A stretch of 64,000 nt of DNA. It comes from a virus. The DNA lies in the IMG/VR virus record IMGVR_UViG_3300021376_000028, positions 21,678 to 85,677 of that record; one strand, given 5' to 3'. Of this stretch, positions 12,644 through 20,739 are shown one piece after another. Position numbers and translations under genes: made by a program. The notes below the pieces were generated by a model, which did no database searches, was not told where the DNA came from, and saw only the letters and a program-made list of their open reading frames with translations. The first letter of the stretch is position 1. Each line of letters opens with the position of its first letter.

Positions 12644-12759
12644 TATTTACCGCTTATCGCAAACATAAATAAAGCAAGGAATACAATAATTGCTATTGGG
12701 AACAATATTATTATTGCACAAACAGTAAAAATTTTGCTTAGCGTTGATACTTGTAGCAT
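12643..12759 (-). CDS. 38-residue membrane microprotein
   Basis: MLQVSTLSKIF followed by a long hydrophobic helix (TVCAIIILFPIAIIVFLALF) and a short basic end. The perfect AAGGAGG ribosome site and the TAATG junction with the next gene support translation. The ribosome site lies inside a small AACCT/AGGTT hairpin. Function unknown; an inner-membrane effector is possible. Confidence 0.6.
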   Translation of the reverse strand: MLQVSTLSKIFTVCAIIILFPIAIIVFLALFMFAISGK

Positions 12760-12763
12760 TTTC

Positions 12764-12779
12764 AACCTCCTTATAGGTT
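12764..12779 (-). promoter_or_regulatory. Hairpin overlapping a strong ribosome site
   Basis: AACCT (12764-12768) and AGGTT (12775-12779) pair, and the AGGAGG of the 38-residue membrane gene is half within this stem. It could limit initiation until unfolded. Confidence 0.3.
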
Positions 12780-12833
12780 GTGAAATGCTACCATAGTTGA
12801 GTCTTATTAACTTTGATTCCTGAGTAAAATTTG

Positions 12834-14318
12834 TCAGTTTCCTTCCTTGTTAGAGAGCCAAAGTCTGTAGATCAATTCACCAATTCTATCGTCTGCTAAA
12901 TTTCTAAACATCCTGCCCTCGTAATTTCCATCACCAATGCTGGATGTAAAATGATCCCATTCGTGGACAATAACTGCAATAATTTCTTGGATAGAAGAAT
13001 TCTCAACATCTGTGTTGAGAAAAATTAACTTCTCTTTCTTTCCAGTTTCATCATTTTGAATACAGGTTGTCATACCTAGAGCCATAGACTCTTGTTCTTC
13101 ATCTACAAAGGTGCAAATAGAAGGAAGAATTGTTTCAAACTGCTCTCCGTAAATTTCTTGTAAAATATTTGCAGCCTGTGCAATTTGTGGATAAGAAGCA
13201 AAACCTTTTGACCACTTATAAATAAAGCTTTCGTCAAAAAGATTTTTTGCTGTTGGAATGCCAGTCTTTTCCAAGAAGTTATATGCAGATTCTGTATAAA
13301 CAACCGCTGGGGAGTAGCCTTTTGACCTAATAAACTCACAATGGTTAATTGTAGCCAACTCTTCTGAGGTTATGACAGATTTGCCATGAGTGCTTTCAAA
13401 ACAACTATTCCAAATATTGCTTTTGGAGTCATTAAAACCATTCCAAACTGCACTACCCGCAACAACAACATAGTTTGGAATATTGACTAATTCGTAATAA
13501 GTCTCCACATCATCTGGATTCTCAACAAACAAATCAAGGACTCTCTGAATATGCTCAGAATCTTTAAGATTGGCGAGAGTTCTCATAATTGAAACATTCA
13601 TGTCATACTCAGAGTTGACTTTGCGCTCTTCATTAAGTTTAAGATTATCTAATTCGTAATCAAAAATACCTTGTAATGGAGCACCTGACCAAGCAGCAGC
13701 TGTATTTGCAGAAGAATAAACCAACATGCCCTTACAATAAACTCTTATTGAATCATCCAATGGTTCATAGAGTTTAATTTTATGACCTTGCCAGTAATCT
13801 TCGTAAATAGGCGTTCTATTCACCGAAAAATAACGGTCAAAATTATGGTGGATTTCCAGCATTTCAAGTGTTGCTCCAATAAAAACAGAAAACTCACCAG
13901 GAATTGAATTAATTTGATCATCATTAACCAAACAAACTGTCCAATCAGTATTGGACAATTTGGATTCGTCTATTGCATTGGCGATAACTTCTCGGTAAAT
14001 CTGATATTCAGTTTCCCAAGAAAGAGAACCCGCTTCCACAGTAAAAGAAGAAGGCTTTTCATAATTTTCATATTCATAGTAAATAGACGGGATACCATCC
14101 TCGTCTTTTACTGTATAGCGCAAAATATACGGCCCCTTATCATCAGAGCCAGTAAAGACAAAAGGAATGCCTTTCCTAAGTGCTGAAATTGGAGCAAACT
14201 TAATACCTGAACCAAATTGACCAATTGTTGAGGCATCATCTCTTTTAGTAGAAAAACCAAGTTTCTCCAACTTCAAACGATTAACATTTTGACATTGATT
14301 TGTAATTTTAATATACAT
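12834..14318 (-). CDS. GHKL-ATPase-like protein with C-terminal HExxH zincin motif
   Basis: A 494-residue cytoplasmic protein. Residues 33-40 (GQFGSGIK, in STIGQFGSGIKFAPISAL) look like the glycine-rich ATP-lid segment of GHKL ATPases (HSP90/MutL/gyrase B type). REVIANAIDE (about residues 109-118) resembles the E..xNA.D helix, although it comes after the Gly motif rather than before it. HEWDH at 452-456 fits HExxH, with acidic residues 20-30 further on (NLADDRIGEL) as a possible third ligand. Phages do carry large GHKL-like proteins of unknown role. An ATPase-coupled protease or a chaperone is conceivable. It begins just downstream of a strong GC hairpin, with GAAAGG as ribosome site. Confidence 0.6.
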   Translation of the reverse strand: MYIKITNQCQNVNRLKLEKLGFSTKRDDASTIGQFGSGIKFAPISALRKGIPFVFTGSDDKGPYILRYTVKDEDGIPSIYYEYENYEKPSSFTVEAGSLSWETEYQIYREVIANAIDESKLSNTDWTVCLVNDDQINSIPGEFSVFIGATLEMLEIHHNFDRYFSVNRTPIYEDYWQGHKIKLYEPLDDSIRVYCKGMLVYSSANTAAAWSGAPLQGIFDYELDNLKLNEERKVNSEYDMNVSIMRTLANLKDSEHIQRVLDLFVENPDDVETYYELVNIPNYVVVAGSAVWNGFNDSKSNIWNSCFESTHGKSVITSEELATINHCEFIRSKGYSPAVVYTESAYNFLEKTGIPTAKNLFDESFIYKWSKGFASYPQIAQAANILQEIYGEQFETILPSICTFVDEEQESMALGMTTCIQNDETGKKEKLIFLNTDVENSSIQEIIAVIVHEWDHFTSSIGDGNYEGRMFRNLADDRIGELIYRLWLSNKEGN

Positions 14319-14341
14319 ATGATATTACCTTTCATTACGAC

Positions 14342-14369
14342 GCGGGGAGGCAGTTTCCTGCCTCCCCGC
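14342..14369 (-). terminator. Perfect GC-rich hairpin without U tract
   Basis: A 12-bp perfect stem GCGGGGAGGCAG/CTGCCTCCCCGC with a GAAA loop on the transcribed strand. It lies 21 bp past the stop at 14391 and 23 bp before the start at 14318. No U run follows, so it may be a processing site, mRNA stabiliser or partial terminator rather than a classical terminator. Confidence 0.6.
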
Positions 14370-14390
14370 ATCATTGTTATTGTTTGTAAA

Positions 14391-14912
14391 TTAAATTATT
14401 GCTTCTGGATTATTGCCAAGAGCAGGATTATTTGCAGGAACAGCGAGACCAAAAGACTCCGCGATCATCTCTTGTAAAATTGGCTTGATCTTATCCTTCA
14501 AGTTTTTGAACTCTTGATCAAGAACAAGTTTAACCGAATCACTGATTTCTGTTTTGACAAGATAAGACAACTCCGCCTTAGTAAGCGAGGTCAAGTTTAT
14601 CCTTGATTCATCAACGAGATATTTGAAACCCGACTCAATAGCCTCAGTAAAAGCTTCGCCAGTACGACAAGCATTTCCTGGGCTATACATTTCCAACAGC
14701 CTCCGTGCTTCGTAAAGATAATCAACATCAAGATCGTTTGAATAATCTGATATATCAAAATTATTACGGAACCAAGACTCAATGTAACTGTCAAGGTTTG
14801 ATTCAACCCAGTTTTCAATTTCGCTGTGGTTGCTATCTGTTTCAAAGATCTTGGTAGCAAGATCATCAATGTCAACATCAATAGTTAACTTTGCGTTGGT
14901 TGTAATTTCCAT
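14391..14912 (-). CDS. Hypothetical acidic helical protein
   Basis: A 173-residue protein (MEITTNAKLTIDVDIDDLATKIF...), acidic and mostly helical, with SNLDSYIESWFRNNFDISDY and a C-terminal LKDKIKPILQEMIAESFG segment. It looks like a scaffold-like or oligomeric helical protein. Followed by a strong hairpin, so it may be highly expressed. Function unknown. Confidence 0.65.
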   Translation of the reverse strand: MEITTNAKLTIDVDIDDLATKIFETDSNHSEIENWVESNLDSYIESWFRNNFDISDYSNDLDVDYLYEARRLLEMYSPGNACRTGEAFTEAIESGFKYLVDESRINLTSLTKAELSYLVKTEISDSVKLVLDQEFKNLKDKIKPILQEMIAESFGLAVPANNPALGNNPEAII

Positions 14913-15262
14913 TACAGGTATCCTTGTTCTAATAATGATTCACACCAGTTATAGAGAGGTGATGTTTCTGATATTTTTCTTTTAGCATGATCAAACCAAT
15001 CTGAAAAATGATAGTACATTTCTAAAATTTCTGAATCATCACACCAAACTTCTACCCAATCTGCTGGGCCACCAGTTGACAATAGAATTGTAATTACTTT
15101 TTTTGAATTAATATCTAGTGGCAAACTGTTAAGTTCATCCAAAGCATCTTCATCATCTTTTTTTAGCCAGCGCTCAGATAACTCTTCAATTTGAGTTTCT
15201 CTTTCAGCAAGCTCATCGTAAATACGAGCAGCACAACTTGCTTTTTCTTCAGTCACGATCAT
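14912..15262 (-). CDS. Hypothetical phage protein (LSTGGPADW motif)
   Basis: A 116-residue protein with LSTGGPADWVEVWCDD, then MYYHFSDWFDHA. This combination is common in small phage proteins of unknown function. The first half is helical (ARIYDELAERETQIEELSERW). It overlaps both neighbours slightly. Confidence 0.7.
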   Translation of the reverse strand: MIVTEEKASCAARIYDELAERETQIEELSERWLKKDDEDALDELNSLPLDINSKKVITILLSTGGPADWVEVWCDDSEILEMYYHFSDWFDHAKRKISETSPLYNWCESLLEQGYL

Positions 15263-15626
15263 CTATCCAATCTTGATATTCTTCACCACATTGATCACAC
15301 TGCCACCAGATTTCTCCACGATAAGATTGTTTTTCTGCACCAATGTTATTGCAAGTATATGAAATAATAGTTGGCTCTCCTTTGGTTGCATTAATAATCT
15401 CATTTCTTAATCTAGCTAAATGAGAAGCGAGATTTTTAGATATAATTTCATATCTAACTTCATCTGTATATGATGATAGAAAGTATTCAATCTTTTTAAA
15501 AACATCCAATGGCAATTGTACTTCCTGAATTTGATTTTTACAAATCCAACTGTCGTCATACCATTCTGCATCGGGTCCAGCAATCTCATATTCATTGCCA
15601 GTAACACCTGGCGGATAGTTACTCAT
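15249..15626 (-). CDS. Hypothetical protein with C-terminal zinc ribbon
   Basis: A 125-residue protein. The N-terminus SNYPPGVTGNEYEIAGPD is a recurrent phage sequence motif. Near the C-terminus CDQCGEEY and an upstream CNN may bind zinc. ATG 15626 starts right after the ParB-like stop. Function unknown. Confidence 0.7.
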   Translation of the reverse strand: MSNYPPGVTGNEYEIAGPDAEWYDDSWICKNQIQEVQLPLDVFKKIEYFLSSYTDEVRYEIISKNLASHLARLRNEIINATKGEPTIISYTCNNIGAEKQSYRGEIWWQCDQCGEEYQDWIDDRD

Positions 15627-15628
15627 AT

Positions 15629-16546
15629 TCACCACAAAATCTTTTCATCAAGGCGATTGGTCTTTAACTTCTTGTTGTAATCACGAATTGCAACGATTGC
15701 CATTCCAATAGAACGATCTTTCACCTTAAGCTGATTTGAAACAATAGAGCCACTGTTTGACCAATGACTAATGCTTCCAAACAACTTCAAAGCATTAATC
15801 AGTCTATTCCTATCCATATTGGGATAAATGCTAACCATATTGGAAACAGAAACAAGAGCAAAATCAGTAAACGATGAGGAATGATTGCCAAAAGCAAGTT
15901 TTAGAATTTCAATTGTCTTATCAACATTTGTAGAGCCGTTTTTCTTATACAAATTACTGACAGTGCCAACTGCTCTAATAAGGTTAGCACCTGCCTGATT
16001 TGAAGTAGAAAGATTGTGCTTTTTGAAAATCTTATCAATTTCAACTGCGCTTGAATCATGTGCAACAACTTTTGCCTTAAACAAATCTTGTGTCTTTGGC
16101 TTGGTCCGATTGTCATTGATCAAGTTAAAAAGATTTGCTTCCTCAGGGATAGTGAGTCCGAAATAAACTAGGCAATCAACAAATTGGTCGTCAAGCTTCA
16201 TCATTCTCATTGCAGCAATGCGATGGCCACCGTCAAGAATAACGATAGTGCCATCTTCTCTAGCTGAGCAAATGATAACACCAAGGGCACCCTTATCAAA
16301 ATTCTTGACAATCTTGTTAACTTTTGTTTCATTGGGATATCTCTGGTATGAAAGATCCAAAACAAGATCTTTCACCAAAATCTCTGAAGAGAGAGTGGAC
16401 TCATTTCCAATAGATTTGCTCCGGTTAATGACAGTATTGGTTTTTTGTCTGATAACCGGAACAATGAGGTTTGCATTCACTTCTTTCGGTGTTGTTGTGT
16501 TGTCAAAGGACAACTCTTGGTTTTTATTTGCCTTTTTGGTAGCCAT
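15629..16546 (-). CDS. ParB/DGQHR-like nuclease-domain protein
   Basis: A 305-residue protein. Residues about 60-125 contain the ParB N-terminal fold: LVLDLSYQRYPNE, KGALGVIICS, and the signature VILDGGHRIAAMRMM. The fold binds nucleotide and in different families drives DNA binding or nicking. The C-terminal half is helical (ALKLFGSISHWSN). No ParA partner or clear HTH is visible. A regulatory or DNA-handling role is more likely than partition. Confidence 0.75.
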   Translation of the reverse strand: MATKKANKNQELSFDNTTTPKEVNANLIVPVIRQKTNTVINRSKSIGNESTLSSEILVKDLVLDLSYQRYPNETKVNKIVKNFDKGALGVIICSAREDGTIVILDGGHRIAAMRMMKLDDQFVDCLVYFGLTIPEEANLFNLINDNRTKPKTQDLFKAKVVAHDSSAVEIDKIFKKHNLSTSNQAGANLIRAVGTVSNLYKKNGSTNVDKTIEILKLAFGNHSSSFTDFALVSVSNMVSIYPNMDRNRLINALKLFGSISHWSNSGSIVSNQLKVKDRSIGMAIVAIRDYNKKLKTNRLDEKILW

Positions 16547-16547
16547 A

Positions 16548-16892
16548 TTAGCCTCCGTGATTTTTGATTAGGATTTGTGCTTTGATTGATTTGATTTCTT
16601 TATTCACCAGCATTTTGCAGAGATCAATGCTGAACTCTTCTACTGGATAAAGATTTGTTAATGCGTAGCGTTCTTTAGTAGAGAATGAACCCCAAATACC
16701 GAATGCCTCATCGTTCTCAATTGCATAATGCAAACACTCTGCAGCAACTTGACACTTACTACAAAACATTTTTGCCATTGCTTCATTCTTTCGGTTCAGT
16801 TTGCTGTCGCCAGTTTCTGAATAGAAAAAAAGAATATTAGTGCTTTTACATTCTGCTCTATCTTGCCATTGGTCAGTCAATATTGTCTCCAA
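16548..16892 (-). CDS. WhiB-family iron-sulfur transcription factor 1
   Basis: A 114-residue protein with the four WhiB cysteines (C15, C44, C47, C53; FCSKCQVAAEC) and the G[VI]WGG-type turn (GIWGS, 65-69). The family binds a [4Fe-4S] cluster and the host sigma factor region 4. Phage WhiB proteins (such as TM4 WhiBTM4) can alter host transcription and septation. A long C-terminal helix with basic residues (KEIKSIKAQILIKNHGG) replaces the short basic tail. It ends one base before the ParB-like start. Confidence 0.9.
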   Translation of the reverse strand: METILTDQWQDRAECKSTNILFFYSETGDSKLNRKNEAMAKMFCSKCQVAAECLHYAIENDEAFGIWGSFSTKERYALTNLYPVEEFSIDLCKMLVNKEIKSIKAQILIKNHGG

Positions 16893-17220
16893 TCATTGGT
16901 CTAATTATTACATTGTCAAAATAATTAAAATACGATTCTTTGTTATCACAGGTCATAAGCAAAGCAAAAACATGTGAAACAAGACCCATAATGATATTCA
17001 ATGCCTCCTCGTTTGAATCGTTAAACTCAAGACCAGTCATGTTGAAAATTTTCATCATCAGATGATGACCACCTTTTAGAGTGGAATCATAATCAATATT
17101 TTTCAACGCATTAGTGATCATCATAAGCGATGAGGGAAAATTACCCATATCCACTTTTTCGTCAAAGAACCTGTTTTGATAAAATAAACCGTCTTCCTCA
17201 AAATCTTCAAAATTAAACAT
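16873..17220 (-). CDS. Hypothetical helical protein
   Basis: A 115-residue protein (MFNFEDFEEDGLFYQN...) with a hydrophobic C-terminal helix (ALNIIMGLVSHVFALLM). ATG 17220 directly follows the upstream TAA; an extended start would overlap the coding region of 17222-17656. Function unknown. Confidence 0.6.
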   Translation of the reverse strand: MFNFEDFEEDGLFYQNRFFDEKVDMGNFPSSLMMITNALKNIDYDSTLKGGHHLMMKIFNMTGLEFNDSNEEALNIIMGLVSHVFALLMTCDNKESYFNYFDNVIIRPMIGDNID

Positions 17221-17221
17221 T

Positions 17222-17656
17222 TTATAAAAGCAAATTTCTAATAGCATCCTTAAGAGGACCAGTTGCATTATCATGATCAAAAAGAAGATTGTCGGGGTCG
17301 TCAGAAAACTCAATAACACTCGCAATATCTTTATCATTCACATCAACAGTTATAATCAATCTGACCCTTCGTCTTTGAGGGTCAACAGATGGTCTATTTT
17401 TAACCTCACCATTTTCATCTAAAGGTGCTGCCCAACCAGTTGTGATAACTGCATAATAATCATAATTACTGATATTCATAATTCGATCTTGTTGGAGGTT
17501 ATCAATCATTGAATAAATGTCAGGATGTTGAGCCAATTTTTTAAATGTAAGTCCATCATCAAGATACGTAATGCCGTAAAATTCAGCTGCTTCCATTTTT
17601 TCTTTACTTGGCAAAACGCCATGGATTTCTGTAAGAATTTTTTCATTAATAGTCAT
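17222..17656 (-). CDS. Conserved phage protein with TTGWAAPL / RRRVRL motif
   Basis: A 144-residue protein. The segment VITTGWAAPLDENGEVKN, followed by PSVDPQRRRVRLIITV, is a pattern I associate with widespread actinophage proteins of unknown function. Beta-rich, single domain, cytoplasmic. The AGGAAAT ribosome site supports the start. Confidence 0.7.
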   Translation of the reverse strand: MTINEKILTEIHGVLPSKEKMEAAEFYGITYLDDGLTFKKLAQHPDIYSMIDNLQQDRIMNISNYDYYAVITTGWAAPLDENGEVKNRPSVDPQRRRVRLIITVDVNDKDIASVIEFSDDPDNLLFDHDNATGPLKDAIRNLLL

Positions 17657-17668
17657 TGTTTTATTTCC

Positions 17669-18205
17669 TTAGTTGTTTCCAATGTACTCTTCATATAGAT
17701 GTTGTTCATCAAAATACTTGCTTATTAGATCTCCCGACTCTGATTGTTGCTTTTCTCCTTTTGCCCAAACATCTGAACCACAAAACCCCATACCTGGCTC
17801 TTCGTAATAAAGGCAAAACAATAAATTTGGATAGTCTTGGCTAATTTTATCAAATGCTTCAATAGGCGGTGCCCAAGGAGTATCAAAATTAAAAGCAATT
17901 ACTGATGTTCCATCACCATTGTTGGTATAATCTTGACCTACAGATAAATCAGATTCTGGCCACTTACAGCCCCATTTAGCAATTCTCCAGTCATACCAGC
18001 TTTTGTATCCATAATTTGTTAGATTGTCAAGTTGTTTTTCGTCTGGAATTATTGAGGCATCACCTATCATCAATTCTATAGGGGTCGGATAAAGGGATTC
18101 TAAAAGCATATAGTCATCTTCCCCAATCCTAATGACATCCAAAATATTTTGCATATCATCATCTGGTCCATAAATGGACAAGTGATTTTCACACCAATTC
18201 GGCAT
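17669..18205 (-). CDS. YubB/Api92-like ferredoxin-fold protein
   Basis: A 178-residue protein starting MPNWCENHLSIYG, the hallmark of the Api92-like/YubB (DUF1281) family seen in phages and plasmids. The C-terminal part (FDKISQDYPNLLFCLYYEEPGMGFCG) completes the known ferredoxin-like pattern. Function unknown in all members. ATG 18205 (or 18211) overlaps the end of the family B gene. Confidence 0.75.
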   Translation of the reverse strand: MPNWCENHLSIYGPDDDMQNILDVIRIGEDDYMLLESLYPTPIELMIGDASIIPDEKQLDNLTNYGYKSWYDWRIAKWGCKWPESDLSVGQDYTNNGDGTSVIAFNFDTPWAPPIEAFDKISQDYPNLLFCLYYEEPGMGFCGSDVWAKGEKQQSESGDLISKYFDEQHLYEEYIGNN

Positions 18206-18764
18206 CGTCATCCTCACACTCTTCGTCATCCACATACTCTTCATGAAGTTTTAGGTCACCATTTGCAATTCTTCTCAGAACGCTAGCCACCATAATATTA
18301 GGCAAATCCCAAGTTTCTGGATGATCTCTGTCATAATCAAATTCATATTCATGTGCAACTTCATCCCAAATTGAACCCTCTTCGCAAAAGAAAAGTCTTT
18401 TTGATTCAAGCCAGGATAGATCAAGAATTTCTGATGCTTCAGTCTGAACCTGACCAAATTTCCTATCCTTGTCTTGCAGCCAAGCATTAAACACAGCCCA
18501 ACCAGCAATACATGCCGTAGTATCACACTTCAAGCTATTCTGGAAATCTTGATCAACAATATCCTCCATGTTTAGCCAAGAAGAATAAGTGGAGACATTT
18601 ACTTTATCACCTGGACCGAAACCTAAACCTTCCATTTCATATTGAGCATCATCGTCAAGATCGTCAAATTCAGTATTTCTACCAAACCAACTTCCCATAT
18701 GAAAACTCTTTGCATCTGATCTTTGAATCAGATCTGCAATTTCAAGCATTGCTTTTTTGTTCAT
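18189..18764 (-). CDS. Paralogue family B protein, second copy
   Basis: A 191-residue paralogue of 6449-7069. Matching segments are MNKKAMLEIADLI, SFHMGSWFGR, LKCDTTACIAGWAVFNAW, FFCEEGSIWD and MVASVLRRIANGDL. The acidic tail (EEYVDDEECEDDDAEL) differs. Two copies of such a protein within 12 kb suggest duplication and specialisation. Function unknown. Confidence 0.7.
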   Translation of the reverse strand: MNKKAMLEIADLIQRSDAKSFHMGSWFGRNTEFDDLDDDAQYEMEGLGFGPGDKVNVSTYSSWLNMEDIVDQDFQNSLKCDTTACIAGWAVFNAWLQDKDRKFGQVQTEASEILDLSWLESKRLFFCEEGSIWDEVAHEYEFDYDRDHPETWDLPNIMVASVLRRIANGDLKLHEEYVDDEECEDDDAELV

Positions 18765-18842
18765 TGTTTTTTCTTTCTTTGATAATTATTTTTATAAGTT
18801 AAATTATTTTTTAATTGTAAGTATGTTTATTTATTTTTGATC

Positions 18843-19241
18843 TTAATATCTCCAGATGTTATTTAAAAAATGGCCTTCTGCAGAAAATTTAAATCTGCCA
18901 AGAAAATATTCCCAAGAAAAAGGAAGTTCTGAATCATGCAGATTTTGAAGTTCAGATAAAAGACGGTGTGATGAATTACTCACTTCCCAGTCTGGATTGC
19001 TCAACAATATTGCATTAAAAATATCCGCATCATCACAACCTTTGCGCTCAAAAGATGAATCATAAAATTGATCAGATATGATAGCACCTATAGCACATTT
19101 TGTATTTTCTTTACCGCGATAGGCACAACTTAATGCTTTTTTCCCGTCAAGATAAAAGTATTCCTGCATTGATCTACACCTTTGTCTCAACAAATGATTT
19201 GCGACAACTTCAAAGATGTCTCTGTCTGTTTTAATTATCAT
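18843..19241 (-). CDS. Paralogue family A protein, third copy
   Basis: A 132-residue member related to 2539-2913 and 5859-6449: DRDIFEVVANHLL, CAYRGKENTKCAIGAIISD, AILLSNPDW and LQNLHDSELPFSWEYFL. ATG 19241 has GAGGAAAG upstream and overlaps the preceding stop. Function unknown. Confidence 0.7.
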   Translation of the reverse strand: MIIKTDRDIFEVVANHLLRQRCRSMQEYFYLDGKKALSCAYRGKENTKCAIGAIISDQFYDSSFERKGCDDADIFNAILLSNPDWEVSNSSHRLLSELQNLHDSELPFSWEYFLGRFKFSAEGHFLNNIWRY

Positions 19242-19938
19242 TGCTTTCCTCAAATAGTTTAAGTTGGTTTAGATTGTTATTGATTTTTTTAAATTTGATT
19301 GTTGCCCAATTTCTATCATTGCACCACTTATCCCACTCCTCTGTTTTTTCTTCATTAAACAGGTTTGCATGATAAACGGCTTCTAAGATTTCTCCATCTT
19401 TTGGCCACAAATCTGCGTCTGGTACAATTTCAACATTCATATAATTAACAAGTTCACTATAAACTTTGAACACCCACTCTGGGTCAGAAGTATCAATCAT
19501 TTCCAATAAATACGCTGGTAATTGATTAAAACTTTCTTGAATTGCTTCAAATTCTATATCATAATAATGCGACTCATCTGCAATTGGATACATTAATAGA
19601 TTATTATGCCAATCTATTACAGCCTTAAAAGCTTCGGTAATGTTTTCATTAACAAAACCATTTCGTTCACTATGTAGAATATGACAAACTAAACGATTAA
19701 CATGACCAACAGCCCAATGACGATAGCACTCTATTCTAAAATCATCAGGAAAACGATCCATTAAATCTTTGCTGATGACTTCAAAATTAGAAAGGTCAAC
19801 TAAACTAGAATTTCCGTAACGATCAATTCCGGTAAAACCCCAAGTGACAAACATATCGTCAGAACCCCAATAAGAAAAATAGTCAGGCTTTTGTAAAGCA
19901 TGACGAGCGTAATCTGGGATTTTCTCTATTTCAATCAT
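19231..19938 (-). CDS. Hypothetical protein, 235 residues
   Basis: Alpha/beta protein (MIEIEKIPDYARHAL...) with YWGSDDMFVTWGFTGIDRYGNSSLVD, a helical middle with His/Arg pairs (CYRHWAVGHVNRLVCHIL) and a C-terminal EWDKWCNDRNW. Similar to large hypothetical proteins of phages in layout. No function assigned. ATG 19938 is used because upstream codons overlap the preceding gene. Confidence 0.65.
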   Translation of the reverse strand: MIEIEKIPDYARHALQKPDYFSYWGSDDMFVTWGFTGIDRYGNSSLVDLSNFEVISKDLMDRFPDDFRIECYRHWAVGHVNRLVCHILHSERNGFVNENITEAFKAVIDWHNNLLMYPIADESHYYDIEFEAIQESFNQLPAYLLEMIDTSDPEWVFKVYSELVNYMNVEIVPDADLWPKDGEILEAVYHANLFNEEKTEEWDKWCNDRNWATIKFKKINNNLNQLKLFEESNDN

Positions 19939-20167
19939 TATCTTTTTCCCAATCCAAGAAGTATTGCGGATCTCCAAGCCAAAACGCACCGGTTCCGTTT
20001 GCGTTGTCCAACCACTCATCCAAAGCAGCATGCAAAAACTCTCTGTAATTGCTGCTCATCTCCTTATTCGGATCTGATTTCGGATTGCAATTGTGACAGA
20101 TATCGGAATGCACCAAGTCTTCGTTATCCAATCCCTTATTGTAGAGGATTTCTCCACAGAATCTCAT
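19931..20167 (-). CDS. Small protein with Cys pair
   Basis: A 78-residue protein, MRFCGEILYNKG, then ICHNCNP: a possible zinc site of C4 and CxxC. The second half is helical (NYREFLHAALDEWLDN). Overlaps both neighbours. Function unknown. Confidence 0.6.
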   Translation of the reverse strand: MRFCGEILYNKGLDNEDLVHSDICHNCNPKSDPNKEMSSNYREFLHAALDEWLDNANGTGAFWLGDPQYFLDWEKDND

Positions 20168-20490
20168 TGATTTTCCTTTCCTATTTCTTTTAGAGCTTCA
20201 TCATCCCATTTTTCAGGGAGTCGCCATTCAATGTCTAAAGCTTTTCTTGTTGATTCTTGATCTGCAGCATCATAAACAGCAATCACTTCTCCATAGGTTC
20301 CAAAATCATGGGTTTCCCATTTAATTTTAAAACTAACATTGAATTGATCAACATCAGCAAATGTCCGATACAGTTGAGCAATATAAGCATTCATTTCTTT
20401 TATTGCTAATGATCTATAACCATCTTGTCCAACTTGAGCACAAGTTTCATCACAAGGCGTTGGACCAAGATACATATAATCTATTTCCAT
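20164..20490 (-). CDS. Hypothetical protein, 108 residues
   Basis: Starts MEIDYMYLGPTPCDETCAQVG; the middle has INPUT-like strand-helix alternation (FNVSFKIKWETHDFG, EVIAVYDAADQESTRKAL). ATG 20490 with GGAAAG upstream is preferred over GTG 20496. Cys pair CDETC may be structural. Function unknown. Confidence 0.65.
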   Translation of the reverse strand: MEIDYMYLGPTPCDETCAQVGQDGYRSLAIKEMNAYIAQLYRTFADVDQFNVSFKIKWETHDFGTYGEVIAVYDAADQESTRKALDIEWRLPEKWDDEALKEIGKENQ

Positions 20491-20623
20491 TGTCACTTTC
20501 CCATTTTGCAGTTAGAAAATTTACATTTACCCATTTGTCTTCCGGCATAGTTCTAAAACAATCATCACAAAATGAAATGTCATCTTCTAAAACAGCACAG
20601 CACATTTCACAAAGAAATGTCAT
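20450..20623 (-). CDS. 57-residue double-CxxC microprotein
   Basis: MTFLCEMCCAVLEDDISFCDDCF shows two CxxC knuckles 10-15 residues apart, a complete zinc ribbon in the first 23 residues. The rest is a short Trp-containing tail. The start overlaps the preceding stop (TAATG). Its end overlaps the next gene by 41 bp. Confidence 0.55.
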   Translation of the reverse strand: MTFLCEMCCAVLEDDISFCDDCFRTMPEDKWVNVNFLTAKWESDNGNRLYVSWSNAL

Positions 20624-20739
20624 TAGTTAACCCTTTCATCTCTTTCTTTTACAACACTTTGCTCATAGCAAATTGTACAGATTCTTTCTTCCGGTTCTTC
20701 ATCATAAACCGCTTCACAATTTATACACTTATACGCCAC
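20623..20739 (-). CDS. 38-residue zinc-ribbon microprotein, GTG start
   Basis: Starts at GTG 20739, reading AYKCINCEAVYDEEPEERIC then TICYEQ: CxxC-x12-CxxC, a minimal zinc ribbon. GTG overlaps the end of the upstream gene. With 20450-20623 it forms a pair of coupled zinc microproteins. Confidence 0.55.
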   Translation of the reverse strand: MAYKCINCEAVYDEEPEERICTICYEQSVVKERDERVN

